NCBI GenBank assembly: GCA_910574455.1
Contig: CAJSYZ010000010.1
Span: 1,144,770 to 1,208,769, forward strand
Origin: Trichaptum fuscoviolaceum
Lineage: Eukaryota; Basidiomycota; Agaricomycetes; Hymenochaetales; Trichaptaceae
DNA: 64,000 bases
Reading direction: 5' to 3'
The notes beneath the pieces were generated by a model. The model worked only from the letters and a program-made list of their open reading frames with translations. It was not told where the DNA came from and searched no databases. This document shows positions 36,005-47,194 of the stretch, piece after piece. Position numbers and translations under genes: made by a program. Position 1 is the stretch's first letter, and each line of letters starts with the position of its first letter.

Positions 36005-36488
36005 CTATTTTTGGACACAAGTCCTCCGAGGGACTCGAGTTTCACAATTAATATTGGCGTGACCTTGTTTCTGGCCCTGCAACATCCCCTTCAAGAGACG
36101 AATAGCGTTGGTATAAAAGATTCTATTGACATACTTCTGACGGTCTAGGTCTTGATTCAGAGTTGTTTCAACCTCATGGGCTGCTCGCATCGTCTCTCGG
36201 AGTTCGCCAACGGAGGCTTCTCGGACGTTCTCTTCATTGGCAAGTAGTACTGGGAAGTTGAAAGTAAGAAGGCAGCGTATGTATCGCATCAAAATATTTC
36301 CCACCTGAAGTCAAAACATCGCTGAATCCGCTTTACTAAACACATGTCATGGACCTCATCCACAATATGATATGAAACCCAAGTACCGTGGGGTGTTTGA
36401 AGAAAAGAGACAATTCAATTGCGCCTCGCCTTCTTACGGTTCCTAAGATGTAATCTTTCCAGAACAGAATCGCAGCCGTTCTGGTCAT
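36005..36488 (-). CDS. Small hypothetical protein, two exons
   Basis: I do not recognise it. Exon 36438-36488 gives MTRTAAILFWKDYILGT and joins in frame, over a 133 bp intron with GTAAGA donor and CAG acceptor, to 36005-36304, giving about 116 residues. The second exon has a Leu/Phe-rich patch (MRYIRCLLTFNFPVLLANEE) and a charged helix (ELRETMRAAHEVETTLNQDL). It is close downstream of nothing obvious and upstream of the dehydrogenase on the same strand. Could be a fragment of a longer gene or non-coding. Confidence 0.3.
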
Positions 36489-36903
36489 GGAGAGTCTACC
36501 TCGTATTCATACCCTATCAGCTTACTCAATATTTGATAATTCGGTAAGGTATGAGGGAAAAACGAGGCCTCACCATCTTTAGGTTGACAGTACACATAGC
36601 AGAAGAGCACCTGCGACCACAGAGCTTCTAATTGTTCCTAGGCCTATGTTGCATCTGTGCTGAATTATCATCAAAGTGCATATGAGACAAACGCATTGCC
36701 TTCGCTTTTGTACTACCACCTGCCCCGGCCTTAGCACTGTGGCTACGGTCCACAAAGCGTCCTTGAAGTGGTTGTACGCATCTTCCGGACTATAAATGGG
36801 CTCTGTCGTGCATCCTATTCACCCACTCTTCTAACACCCCACCTATCTTGACCAGAGTATTCTTCGTGACGCCCTTACTATTTCCACACTTGCAATTCAT
36901 ACC
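36489..36903. promoter_or_regulatory. Upstream region of the first XPA-like gene
   Basis: 415 bp without a supported gene. A TATAAA-like run (ACTATAAATGG) near 36,790 could be the TATA box. No ACGCGT is present here, unlike the other two paralogues. Confidence 0.45.
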
Positions 36904-37635
36904 ATGCCTGTTCATCGTCGCAAGGCATCCAACACCTGTGCGGAGCCATCACCTCTCACGGTCAGAAAGCCCCGCAAGCCACGCGGCAAACTCACTGAGG
37001 AAGAGAAGCTGGAGGCTGAAGTCAAGCGTATCGCTGAGGAGGAACGGAGGGAGGCAATGAAGGAATGGGAGTCAGAATTAATCCCTTGGGTTCCGCGAGG
37101 CGGGTTTTCGTGGCCGGAAGAAACTGTCGTACGTGCACTCCTTATGCGTTCTTAGACTGGTCCATTGACGATACCTGTACAAATATTTCTAGGGTCTGTA
37201 TAAGAGTGATGGTAAGCCTCGATGGTTGCTGTTGTTGTCTCCTACTAATGTATTCCGATTTAACAATTCCCTTCAGCAAAAGCTGCTTTCGGTCTCACAG
37301 AGAAAGAATTACTCACTCTTCCCTACGAATCCCTATATGTACCCCGAGCACCGCGGATGATGGTATTCTCGTATCAAGATGTCCACAACCTTGCCTGCGA
37401 CAAGTTTATTTCAGGCGCATATCAATCTGAGCTCAGCTACCCTGGACAAATCGTCAGCGAAAGCAAGAAAGCACGCGTATTCATGAAGTGGATCCTCTAT
37501 AACAATAGGCTGACTTCTGCAAATTGGTCGGACATGGGCGAATGTCAGCCATGGCAAATAGAAGTGATGCTAAATCGGATGAAAGCCAAGAAGAGTCCAG
37601 AGGAAAACAAATCTGCCCCTGTGAACTTGGAGTAG
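36904..37635 (+). CDS. XPA/Rad14-like small protein, paralogue 1
   Basis: Function unknown. Three exons: 36904-37128, a 19-nt micro-exon 37193-37211, and the last exon from about 37276 to the TAG at 37633-37635. The N-terminus MPVHRRKASNTC leads to a basic patch VRKPRKPRGKLTEEEKLEAE and an amphipathic charged helix, then WVPRGGFSWPEETV. The micro-exon encodes GLYKSD, and the last exon starts AKAAFGLTEKELLTLPYE, then VFSYQDVHNLACDKF. The order 'YKSDAK..F.L...EL..LP', then 'Y.DV..LA..KF', recalls the C-terminal part of the XPA/Rad14 DNA-binding domain, but the zinc-finger half is absent. Related genes lie at 38,581-39,297 and 47,195-47,899. Domain link is inference. Confidence 0.75.
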
Positions 37636-38580
37636 TTTGTTGTCACTATGAAGGAGTTGTATAAAGAAGCTAAACAGTCACTCACCATGTAATGTTATAT
37701 CGCAACGATATTGTTCCTTGTTATGTTGCAACGCTACCGATATGCATCGAGGATCTTGAAGCTTGAATTGCATAATGCAACTCTCATGAGTTTCTTCTGT
37801 CATGATCAATTGTGTAAAGCTTGCAGGGATGCATGCATCATCCTTCGGCGAGATTGACAAGGACGTTTGCACACCCACTGGCATGAGGTTGAGTTTCTTT
37901 TCGAGGCTCAAGAAATGGGTCGATTCGCCCCTTTCAGTAAATCACCAAATGACTTTCAACCGAATGATGAAGATTAAGATAAATGTAGCAAATTCGAGAT
38001 TCGAGTTATATGTAGGAGGTAGAAAATGAACTATTCTGTTCGACACGGTAGCGCCAGCCTAAAAAAACGCCCGCAACGCGTCTTCGGCGGCGCGTCGCGT
38101 CCTAAAAATAGATCTTGGTCAACGCCGAGTCCCAAGGCGAGTCAACTTCCTACCACTAACGTACCACCTTCAGGTGGATATTGCGGCATCATCATCTCAA
38201 GACGCAAGGCAGCTATAACTTCTAATCTGCCATATATTCATACACCATCGGCTTATTCGATCTTAGATACACCGGTGATATAGGCATAAGGTTAAAATTG
38301 AGAACACCATCTTGGATTGATAAAGAGCATCTGCATCCACTGGGCCTTTGCTTGTCGAGCGTGTATCGAAGAGACTTGAAAGAGAGTGTCATCAAAAGAG
38401 TCGTCGCTTTGCTTTTCTTGAGGTTGTGAGACCTAAGCGCCAAAAAGACACCCCCCACACCAAAGCTGATCTTGCTACATATAAATGGGCTATACCTTAT
38501 TTACCCTTCTCTCTACTGATAACCTATCTACTTATAGCCTCCGTAGCGTCCTCACTCCCTCTACAAGCACAACACACACC
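37636..38580. other. Spacer between XPA-like paralogues 1 and 2
   Basis: About 0.95 kb without a gene. Contains ACGCGT at 38076-38081 and a second GC-rich CGCG cluster (GGCGGCGCGTCGCGTCC) near 38,087-38,101, about 480 bp before paralogue 2, and a short TATAAATGGGC run near 38,480. Confidence 0.5.
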
Positions 38581-39297
38581 ATGCCGGCCTATCGTCGTAG
38601 ACCCGGAATGTGCTGCGCCTCAGGCTGTACCTGTGCAGAGCCGTCCCCCAAGACTAGGAAGCCCCGCAAGCCTCGCAGTCTGCTCACTGATAAAGAGCTG
38701 GCGGATGCTGCAGCCAAGCGTGCCATTAGAGAAGCAAAGAAGGAATGGGAGAAAACATTAGTACCATGGGTTGGGAGGTACGACTTCTTCTGGCCTGAAG
38801 ATACCATCGTGCGTGCTCCTCATCTGCCTCATCGAGTCTTGCTGACGCTTCTTTACCACACGGCCTTAGGCAATGTATAAGAGCGACGGTGAGTTCCATT
38901 GCTGTCCACACTAACGAGCTCATAAACTGATGAAAACCGCGTTTGTTATCCAGCCAAATATGCTTTTGGTCTCACAGAACAAGAAATGCTTACTCTCCCC
39001 CACGAGTCCATAACAGGGTCTCGGAAAACGTTCTTTTCGTATCGAGATGTCCGAAACCTTGCCATCCGCAAGTTCAATGCAGGCGCGTGCAGAATCAAGA
39101 TCCAATATCCTGGGCAAGTCATTAGCAGCCTGGGGACGGTACGCGTGTTCAGGAAGCTCGAGCAGAAAACTAGGAGGCGGGCGCGTACAAATTGGACGGA
39201 CAAGGGAGAATGCTTGCCAAGTAATATAACAGAACTGGTGGAAAGAGGAAGGGAGCCCAAGCAGTATCCAGCGGATAACGTTTCTGCCCCTTTGTAA
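38581..39297 (+). CDS. XPA/Rad14-like small protein, paralogue 2
   Basis: Same gene model as paralogue 1. Exon 1 starts MPAYRRRPGMCC, with TRKPRKPRSLLTDKELADAA, a charged helix and WVGRYDFFWPEDTI. The micro-exon at 38870-38888 is again exactly 19 nt and encodes AMYKSD. The last exon reads AKYAFGLTEQEMLTLPHE, FFSYRDVRNLAIRKFNAG, and ends NVSAPL with TAA at 39295-39297. The protein adds a Cys cluster near its start (CCASGCTC) missing in the others. Three paralogues share exon borders and phase, so the family arose by gene duplication. No function can be assigned. Confidence 0.75.
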
Positions 39298-39664
39298 TTG
39301 CAGTAATATGTTCATGTTTGAAGATCTTGAACAGCCGCATCGTGCACGGTAGTAATGTCAGAGTTTGTGGACTTAGATACATTCCTAGAAAATTATAAGC
39401 GCGCTTCATTCAGCGCTTCTACTTCCTACTTACAACCTCCCGACGAACTGCGCGACATCTGCATTATAGTACAGAAATAGCCAGATGAGGATAGAACAAG
39501 CCTGGTCTTGGATTGAAGTTGAGAAATTGTAATGTAATCTGGAGAATGAATGATGCATTAACGCGTTAAATGATGTGGTAGGTCGTCGTACGCTTTGCTT
39601 TGCTTCCTAGCTTTCCAAAGACCTGAACAATGGCACTTGTATCTCGTTGAGCATGGTGCCTTCA
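39298..39664. other. Spacer between paralogue 2 and repeat copy A
   Basis: AT-rich 3' flank. No gene seen. Confidence 0.5.
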
Positions 39665-40790
39665 ATTGCCCTTGAGCACTGGCTGTCCAAGTCGCGGTCT
39701 ATTCTGATGATTCCCGGGCCCGGAACGCCAGTGACCAGTCAGCCTCCCCGGAGGATAGTAGCAAGAGGGTGACTATCGGCGATTAGCCCCCCTCCTCCGA
39801 CCAGGACGTCAGCCCCACACCGTCCACAATGAAACAACAGCCTGAATCCAGTTGTTTGTTCGCAACAAATTCAATGGGTATAAAGAAGCGGAAAGCTGGG
39901 CGACGACCCTCCATCCCCTCTTGACCTCTCTCCTCTACCATCGTCGACTCTCACACACCGACCCCAGCACCCAGCATGTCGGTACTCGCCCTCCAACACC
40001 TTTCCACCAAGGCTCCCTCCGACAGGTAGTCCAGCCACCGAGTCTTCCCACCACGCTCGACATCGGTGTGCTCGTACTTTCCTCGGGAGCCCGTCCACAG
40101 CATTCCCCCTGGGTACTACTTCAGCCTCCGGGCACGTCGCGCCTGTACGCCGTCATGGTGGCAGCAATGCCGCCCTCTGCACCGTGGAACGCGTGACGGA
40201 AGACGGCCGTCGGTCCCTCGCATTAGGCGGGGCAGCATACCCGAGCGGCGGCCACCCCGTACTCCCGAACCGCGTCTGCATGTCCGGCTTCGTGGAAATG
40301 CAGAGTGCTGAACCTCCTGGGGGAAGCGGTCTCTGCGGCGGGGAAACATGCGCGTAGAACTAGAAAGTAGATAGGTCCTACTGGACGGTCGCTGGGACGA
40401 TGAGTTCGGCGACCACCTCGGATGCCCAGGACGCGTTTGCATGCCCGGCCCTGCGGTAGTGTACTGGCTGACTGTCCTTTATTGGGCGGCGGTCTTTGCG
40501 ACGGGGAAACATGCGATGAGGATTCTGGATGCGGTGGAGCGAGTCAAATCCTCGCTACCGGGAGTTTTTTGCGACCAGTAGGACCCATACGGGTCCAAAC
40601 TTGGGTGCTGGTTATCCCCCCAAGGCTGGCGCATTTTTATCCACATCCCGCCTTCGATGGGCAAGAATCGTTTTTTTTTTTCTTTTTTTTTCTTTTTTTT
40701 TGCGGGAGAAACAAACCAAACCCAACCCCGCATATACCCTGTGTGATAGTGAGTGGTCCGATCTTGAAGACAAAGTTGAACAGCTTGTAG
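39665..40790 (+). repeat. Dispersed repeat, copy A (direct orientation)
   Basis: About 1.1 kb that recurs, inverted, at 48,310-49,440. Both copies share a TATAAAG box-like run (39,898 in A), a GC-rich middle, an internal duplication (83 bp at 40,271-40,353 and 40,432-40,514, both ending GGGGAAACATGCG), a tRNA B-box-like GAGTCAAATCCTC, a run of interrupted poly-T (40,670-40,700), and an ending GCATATACCCTGTGTGA. The copies are nearly identical over long stretches but differ by substitutions and small indels. I found no clear terminal inverted repeat, LTR ends or target duplication, so class is unknown. Open frames inside are conserved only because the DNA is. Confidence 0.85.
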
Positions 40791-43065
40791 GAAAGGAGGC
40801 ACCTCTAGCAGCAGTGTTCAATCGATCCGTGTCTGTTTTCGAGGTTGAAAGTTGTCTGCGGTTTAGCTAGACGAGTGGCAGTGCGAGAGAGATAGTCCGA
40901 GTTACAAGTCGCTCATCAGTCGCTATGTTGTTAGCGGCGTAGGATAGAGATGTCGAGTTTACGAACGTTGATGTTGTAAGTTCGTTGAGTTCAAAGCGCG
41001 CAGCACCCAACACTGGCCCACGTCCACTGGATTGGCACGGGTGACTCCGTAGTTCGACGCGCCCTCTCAGGCTCCCCGCAGCACGGCACGCGAGTCAACA
41101 TGATGCTTTCCTCTTCCTTTAACGACGCAACACGAACTTGACAAAGACTCTCACAATAATGTCGTATCTAACTCGGAGTCTTGATTCTTCTAGTCCCATT
41201 TATTCAGAGCGGAACTTTTTCAAAATCTTCATTTCGGAGGCATGCTGCCACTGACTCGGACTCTCAAGATTGAGTCAAGGGCCCCTTCTCTCAGCACAAC
41301 ACCAGCACACCTTGCTATGAAGATACATCTTTCATTCTTGAATCTGCACATAATCTTCCTTGGAGCCACCATACGCGGCATTCTGCGTATGTACTCTATC
41401 AATCGACGGAAGTTCGGGTACCAGCACCTCCGTGAACTGCAGCTTGAGCTTCGCGAAGCCTGCTGGCACGCACGACGAACTGAACAAGGTTCGCCTCGAT
41501 GCAACTGTGACGCAACGCCAATTGATCCCGTCCCTCTGCACCCCAGGTCCCCAGTCTTCCTGTCACGATGCAGATCTTCGGTGCCTCGGCCATATCGTCT
41601 GTCCTGATAAGCTGCTTAGACTCCTGACATCTCTGTCTCTGGCAAGATCGTCCAGAAATATGCATGAAGTGGAGTCTGATGCACTCTCGTTCCACTCTAG
41701 GCTGTTTCGAGCAATGAACGGAATTGCTGTGAGTAATATCAAGATGGACTAGAAGAAAAAGAACTGGTTCATTCTCTCCAGCTTGGGAGGTGGCACAACC
41801 ATACGGTCGATGCAGGGCACAGAGCAAGTGCTTTCACCACATGTTTTTCATTTCATCACGACCTTCTAACGCCGACGATCAGTGCTAGAATGTCTGAAAT
41901 GAGGTGTCAGCACACTTATTGAGTTCCCCTACAAGATAGAAGTTACCTTCCTTGCTTGTTTTGATGCCGTTGATCTTTGGATCCGGACAAGTTTTGTATT
42001 GGTGAGTGCCGGTCATTCCGAATCTGATAGTATGTGGAGAACTGAAGTTTTGTCAGAAACCAGGCCAGGTCAATTCAGGCTGGCCAAGGCGCCATTTGCG
42101 CATTAATTGTGCATTGCTTCTGTGGCTTTTCTGGTAACATCATGGACGTAATATCACCATTGGGCACCTAGGCGAGCACAAAGAACATACCCAAGCCGAC
42201 TTATTACACCCGTTCATATCGTCCAGAGATCCCGCACTGCGGACCGAAGCTTAGGAAATTGAGATTGACTATCGGTGTCGATCTCTTTCGAAGACTTCGA
42301 ACACACCTTATCAGGCAAGGAGGCAATACTTTCCTGGCCCTTAAGCCCGTTCAGGCCGACGGCATGGAAACGCAAGCACTACAGTTTCAAGGAACTCCTT
42401 ACGCGTGATTATATGGCCATGGGAAACGGCCACTGGGCATGCCCATCCTCGGGAAGTCCTAGGCGGCTGGAAGGGCGGGGTGGGAGTATATGGGAGCCGC
42501 TATCGCTCTTCCAGTCGGAGATGACGTATGGACTCCCTGAATGGGCGAATGCTGCTCATCGACGACGACGGCGAGCAGAGACCTGTCGGGGGCGTCCACG
42601 GTGTCGAACGTGGGCTGAGGCGATGACGGCGGGATATTGGACGCTGGCGGACAAACCAGGATGTGCGTGATTGGAAGACATGGTACGGCCGGACGAAGGC
42701 CTGGAAGGGACTATGATCGTTGTGGCGGAGCTCCGTGCTCAAAGAGGGCAATTACTCCGATGACTTCAGCTATGACATGCATTACAATTTTTGTATTTGT
42801 TGAAAAAGAACTTGTATCTTTCTTATATACGGCTCATAGTCGGAGTCTAAGCGAACGTGCAACTTGCTTTTCCTCGGCTCTGATAACAATATCACTACAA
42901 AGAGAGAAAGGTCTATATCGATTCCTGGCAGTCGCTCTGACCACTAATTGCTATATCTGCTCTTACCCATCCTTTTCTACACTATTCCACAAGAAATCAG
43001 ATACTATATAACGTACCCTATACACCCACCTTTCTGTCACTCATACCCCATTCCTATCCGCCGCC
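40791..43065. other. 2.3 kb gap upstream of TPS2
   Basis: Open frames up to 142 codons (41,399-41,827 minus; 41,242-41,752 plus) overlap one another on both strands without splice-supported extension or recognisable sequence. Probably non-coding. A TATA-like run (ACTATATAACG) at about 43,005 lies 60 bp before the TPS2 start codon. Confidence 0.45.
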
Positions 43066-46000
43066 ATGGACAGTTTCGCAGACCCGCCGAACGCCCGCCA
43101 GCGTGCCGACCTCGGACTGTCGCTCGACGACGTCAACGAACAGGTCCGCCAGCTCGAGGAGGAATACAGAAAGAAGGACATCCCGTTGTCCGGCCGTGTC
43201 CTCCACGTTATCCACTATCTCCCCATCACCGCCCAGCTCGCCGCCGGCCAGAAGCAGGGTGTCCTGAGCCCGCCTCTGACACCACCGATAAGAGCGACCG
43301 ACGTCGACGGTGGCGAACAGCAGAAACCGTCTGAGGAGAGGAAGGATGGAAGTGACAAGTGGATCCTGAGCTCGCGCTGGGGCCACTCGGCGATGGTGAG
43401 CGGCATTCTGTCGCTGGCGGAGCACCATGAGCAGGTCGTCGTCGGCTGGACGGGCGACATTGAGTCGGCCTCAACGCCCAACCTTTCCGCATCCATCTCC
43501 TCCCTTGCCGAGTCCTCGTCACCCACCACCAAAGTCAAGGTCCCCGTCGCCTCGCTGTCCGAAGAAGACAGAAGCGACCTGGAGGCGGCCATTGCGACAT
43601 TCCAGTCGGAGGACCACGAGTCGCACCGCACGTCGTATGTGCCCGTCTGGCTGCCGGACAAGGTCGCACACGGCCACTATGAAGGGTACTGCAAGCAGAC
43701 GCTGTGGCCGCTGTTCCACTACCTGCTCTGGCAGGACGTCGCGTCAGAGAACGCGGGCTCAGACGAGGCGCACTGGCGGGCATACGTGGACGCGTGCCAG
43801 CTGTATGCAGAGGCCGTCGCGCGGGTGTACAAGCCTGGGGACCTCATCTGGGTGCACGACTACCATCTCCTGCTCGTTCCCCAAATCCTCCGCCATCTCA
43901 TACCCGACGCAGTCACTGGGCTCTTCGTGCACACTCCTTTCCCCAGCTCTGAGGTCTTCCGCTGTCTCCCCCGCCGACGCGAAGTGCTGGATGGCATGCT
44001 GGGTGCGAACCTGGTGTGCTTTCAGACGTACGCATATGCTCGACACTTCTCGTCGTCGTGCATCCGTGTCTGTGGATACGAGACTGCTGCAAAGGGGATT
44101 GACAACCAGGGCCATGTTACAACAGTATCTTATACCCCAGTCGGTGTTGATGCTGAGAGAATTGCAAAAGACGTGTGAGTGCATGTCTTGTGGCCGCCAT
44201 TCATAAGGACTGTGCTAATGCTGAATTGACTCAGACTCCGACCTGGCATTCAGCCCAAACTACAAGCCCTCCGTTCATTGTATGAAGGCAAGAAGATCAT
44301 TGTTGCGCGCGACAAGCTCGACGTTGTCAAGGGTGTCGTCCAAAAGGTACGCATAGACATTCGTAATCTTACTTATTATCTTCATATATGCATTTCTATA
44401 GCTCCGTGCATTCGAAAGGCTCCTCCAAGACTACCCGGAATGGGTCGGCAATGTCGTATTAATCCAGGTCACAACACCTGCGTTGACGGACTCGCCTAAG
44501 CTCGAGCACCAGGTTTCTGAGCTTGTAGCGCATATAAATGGCGAGTTCGGTGCACTCGATTTCGTACCTGTGCATCATTAGTACGTGCCATCTTCTCACT
44601 TCCTTTGAGGTACATCGACAACTTAAACTACTATCGACAGCCACCAAACAATTAAAAAGGACGAATTCTATGCTCTCTTGTCTGTGGCTGATCTTGCCGT
44701 CATCACACCTCTTCGGGACGGCATGAATACCACAAGTATGGAATTCGTCATCGCTCAGCAGCTAACAAACAAGAGTCCTATCGTCCTTTCTGAATTCATG
44801 GGCATTTCCTCGACAATGGAGGAGGCACTGCAAGTTAACCCATGGGATCTTGGGGTACGTCTCAATTCAAATCTCAGTTCCATCTGCATTAGTTATAATT
44901 GAAGTGGCTGACGATTGATCTTCCGTTCTTGTACTACAGGGCGTAGCAGCGGCGATCCACCGAGGCTTACTTATGCCAGAGCCCGAGAAACTTGCACTTC
45001 ACGCAAAGTTATACAAGTCGGTGACTACGCACACGAGTCACACGTGGGCAGCTATGCTCGTCCGTATGCTCCTTGCGCAAATCGGCACCGAACATACAGC
45101 ACACAGCACGCCTTTCTTGGAGAAGGATAAGCTCATCCAGGCGTACAAGAAAGCGAAGCAACGCCTGTTCTTGTTCGATTACGATGTATGTTTCGCGCTC
45201 TCATATACTCAATAACGCTGCAAACATATATTGACATCTTTATTTCAAAATTAGGGTACGCTGACACCTATCGTCAAGACGCCTAGCGCAGCCGTGCCCT
45301 CAGAAGATACCCTCGAGGCTCTACACCGGCTAACGGCTGACCCGCGGAACGTTGTCTTCATTATCTCTGGGCGCGATAGCGCATTCCTTGAGCAGCACCT
45401 TGGACACTTTGACAAACTTGGAATGTCTGCTGAGCACGGTGGCTTCTTCCGTGAACCCGGCCAGACGACCTGGTCAAACCTCACCGAGAAACTCGACATG
45501 AGCTGGATGAGCGAAGTCGAGGAGATCTTCCGGTACTATACTGAGGTGCGTGTGTGTCCAAGGTCACAATTTGGATGGGATTTTTTCGCTCTTTGTCTCT
45601 TCCCCTCTCTTTGCTTCCGGGCCGCCGGCTGCTTGGTACTTATGATGAGATGCCTTCTCCGCTGAGCTCCGTGTTTTCTACCCCCCGTGTCCTCTCGGAT
45701 CCCGGACACATACGACTTGCACGTTGATTCTGTTCTTCTCCCGCTTTTGCTTCCGCTTCCGTGCCTCCGAATCCCTCGGCCATTTCATTTCCTTCTCCTT
45801 TCACGAGTGACTCGTCAGTAAGCTGACCTTGCATTTGGACATCAATCATCTCTACAGCGCACGACTGGAAGCCATATCGAAATCAAGAAGAGCTCGATTA
45901 CGTGGCACTACCGAGCAACTGACCCGGAGTGGGGGTGAGTTTGTTCACTTTATGCGTTATCTATACCCGCGAAGTTCCGCCGTTTGCTGATCTTTTCTTA

Positions 46001-46596
46001 TTTTCATCCTCGCTCTTCCCTTCAATCCCCCTCGGAAATCATGCGTCCTCGTGTAGACAATTCCAATGCCGCCAGTGCCAGGACCTTTTGGAGAACAACC
46101 TTGCACACAAGCGCCCGATCGAGGTACTCGTTGGCAAGAAGAACTTGGAGGTGCGACCACTGGCCGTGAATAAGGGCGAAATTGTCAAGCGCATCCTGTA
46201 CCATTATCCTGAAGCCGAGTTCGTGTTCTGCGCTGGCGATGATAAGGTCAGCTGTACTTCAAAAATATAACTCTTGCGACATCATTGTTGATGGAGTTTC
46301 AATTCTCAATATAGACTGATGAGGACATGTTCCGTGCACTTGCGCCATTCACGACAACCGGCGTGAAAGCGGTCATGGAGGCTCCGCTGGCTGTTAGCTT
46401 GATGAACGAGGGTGGGCAGTCGACGCCCCCCGTTGAGCTCTCGGTGAGACCGGAGGGCGTCTATTCGACCGCGGTGGGCTCGAGCAGCAAAAAGACCCTT
46501 GCGAGTTGGCATGTCACGACGCCACAGGAGGTTGTTGAGCATATGCTTGAGCTCGTCAACAGCGACCCGGCACCCGAAGAAAAGAGCAATCTTTGA
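43066..46596 (+). CDS. TPS2: Tps2-like trehalose-6-phosphate phosphatase with N-terminal GT20 domain
   Basis: Second enzyme of trehalose synthesis, in the cytosolic TPS complex; removes phosphate from trehalose-6-phosphate. The N-terminal GT20 glucosyltransferase-like domain is about 600 residues long: GDLIWVHDYHLLLVPQILRH, GLFVHTPFPSSEVFRCLP, then IIVARDKLDVVKGVVQK and LRDGMNTTSMEFV. The C-terminal HAD phosphatase domain has motif I FLFDYDGTLTPIVK, motif II region VVFIISGRDS, AEHGGFFRE, and the end VFCAGDDKTDEDMFRAL. In active Tps1 the glucosyl-binding motif reads DRLDYxKG; here it is DKLDVVKG, and the opening loop NRLP is replaced by HVIHYLP. I infer the GT20 half is catalytically weak or dead, as expected for Tps2. 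The ATG has a strong context (CCGCCATGG). Several introns; stop at 46594-46596. Confidence 0.92.
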
Positions 46597-47194
46597 ACCA
46601 ACTTATGTATGTGCATATATGCATAAGGCATACGCATTCTATGCGACTTCTCGGGTTTCTCTTCTTGTATGGGTCGTCTTGCAGTTATGTTTTGAGTCCG
46701 GTTCCATGTCGATGATCCTCATGCTTTTATCCTCCCATCCTTCTTGTACACCATTTTCTTGATATTCACGCATACAGCCCGCCATTCCTGCTCTACTACT
46801 AGATTGTACATTTCTGGCGCACCTTCATGTTTTACTTATTGTGTTCGATCTACTTTCTTTTTCTTTTTTGATTCTTCGTTCGGGATAGAAATCATGGGTG
46901 ACCAAAGGAAACTCCCCATGATAATTGGGGGAAAATAATGTCTCAAAGTTCGTTTGACAGTTTGACGAGGAGTTCTCAATCTTTTGTACTTATAGCTTTA
47001 TGCCTACTTGACTATGCAGTAAAACAAAATACACGGACTATATGCACATGACCACGGATGCAAGCTAGATGGTTGGAGTTGACTTGGATTCTAAGACAAG
47101 TTCCAGTCTGTTCAAAACATAGCATATATATTACATAGGTATAATGGGCGAGGGGCGGTGTATTAAAGTTACGAATGGTGGATACGAAACAGTA
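46597..47194. other. Convergent spacer downstream of TPS2
   Basis: 3' flanks of TPS2 and XPA-like paralogue 3; AT-rich, no gene. Confidence 0.55.

Noticed and set aside
39852..40196. 114-codon open frame found in both repeat copies (also 48,907-49,251 minus)
   Set aside because: Conserved only because the repeat DNA is nearly identical; substitutions do not favour silent positions as far as I can see by eye, and no domain is evident.
40455..40570. Possible tRNA gene in the repeat (A-box-like GCGGTAGTGTACTGG and B-box-like GAGTCAAATCCTC)
   Set aside because: No cloverleaf with matched acceptor stem could be drawn, and the box distance is large; kept only as a SINE-like hint.
39665..40790. 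Solo LTR interpretation of repeat copies A and B
   Set aside because: There is a TATA-like box, but I could not find TG...CA ends, a primer-binding site or a short target duplication at either copy.
41399..41827. 142-codon minus-strand open frame upstream of TPS2
   Set aside because: Overlaps plus-strand frames of similar length, has no splice continuation and no recognisable motif.
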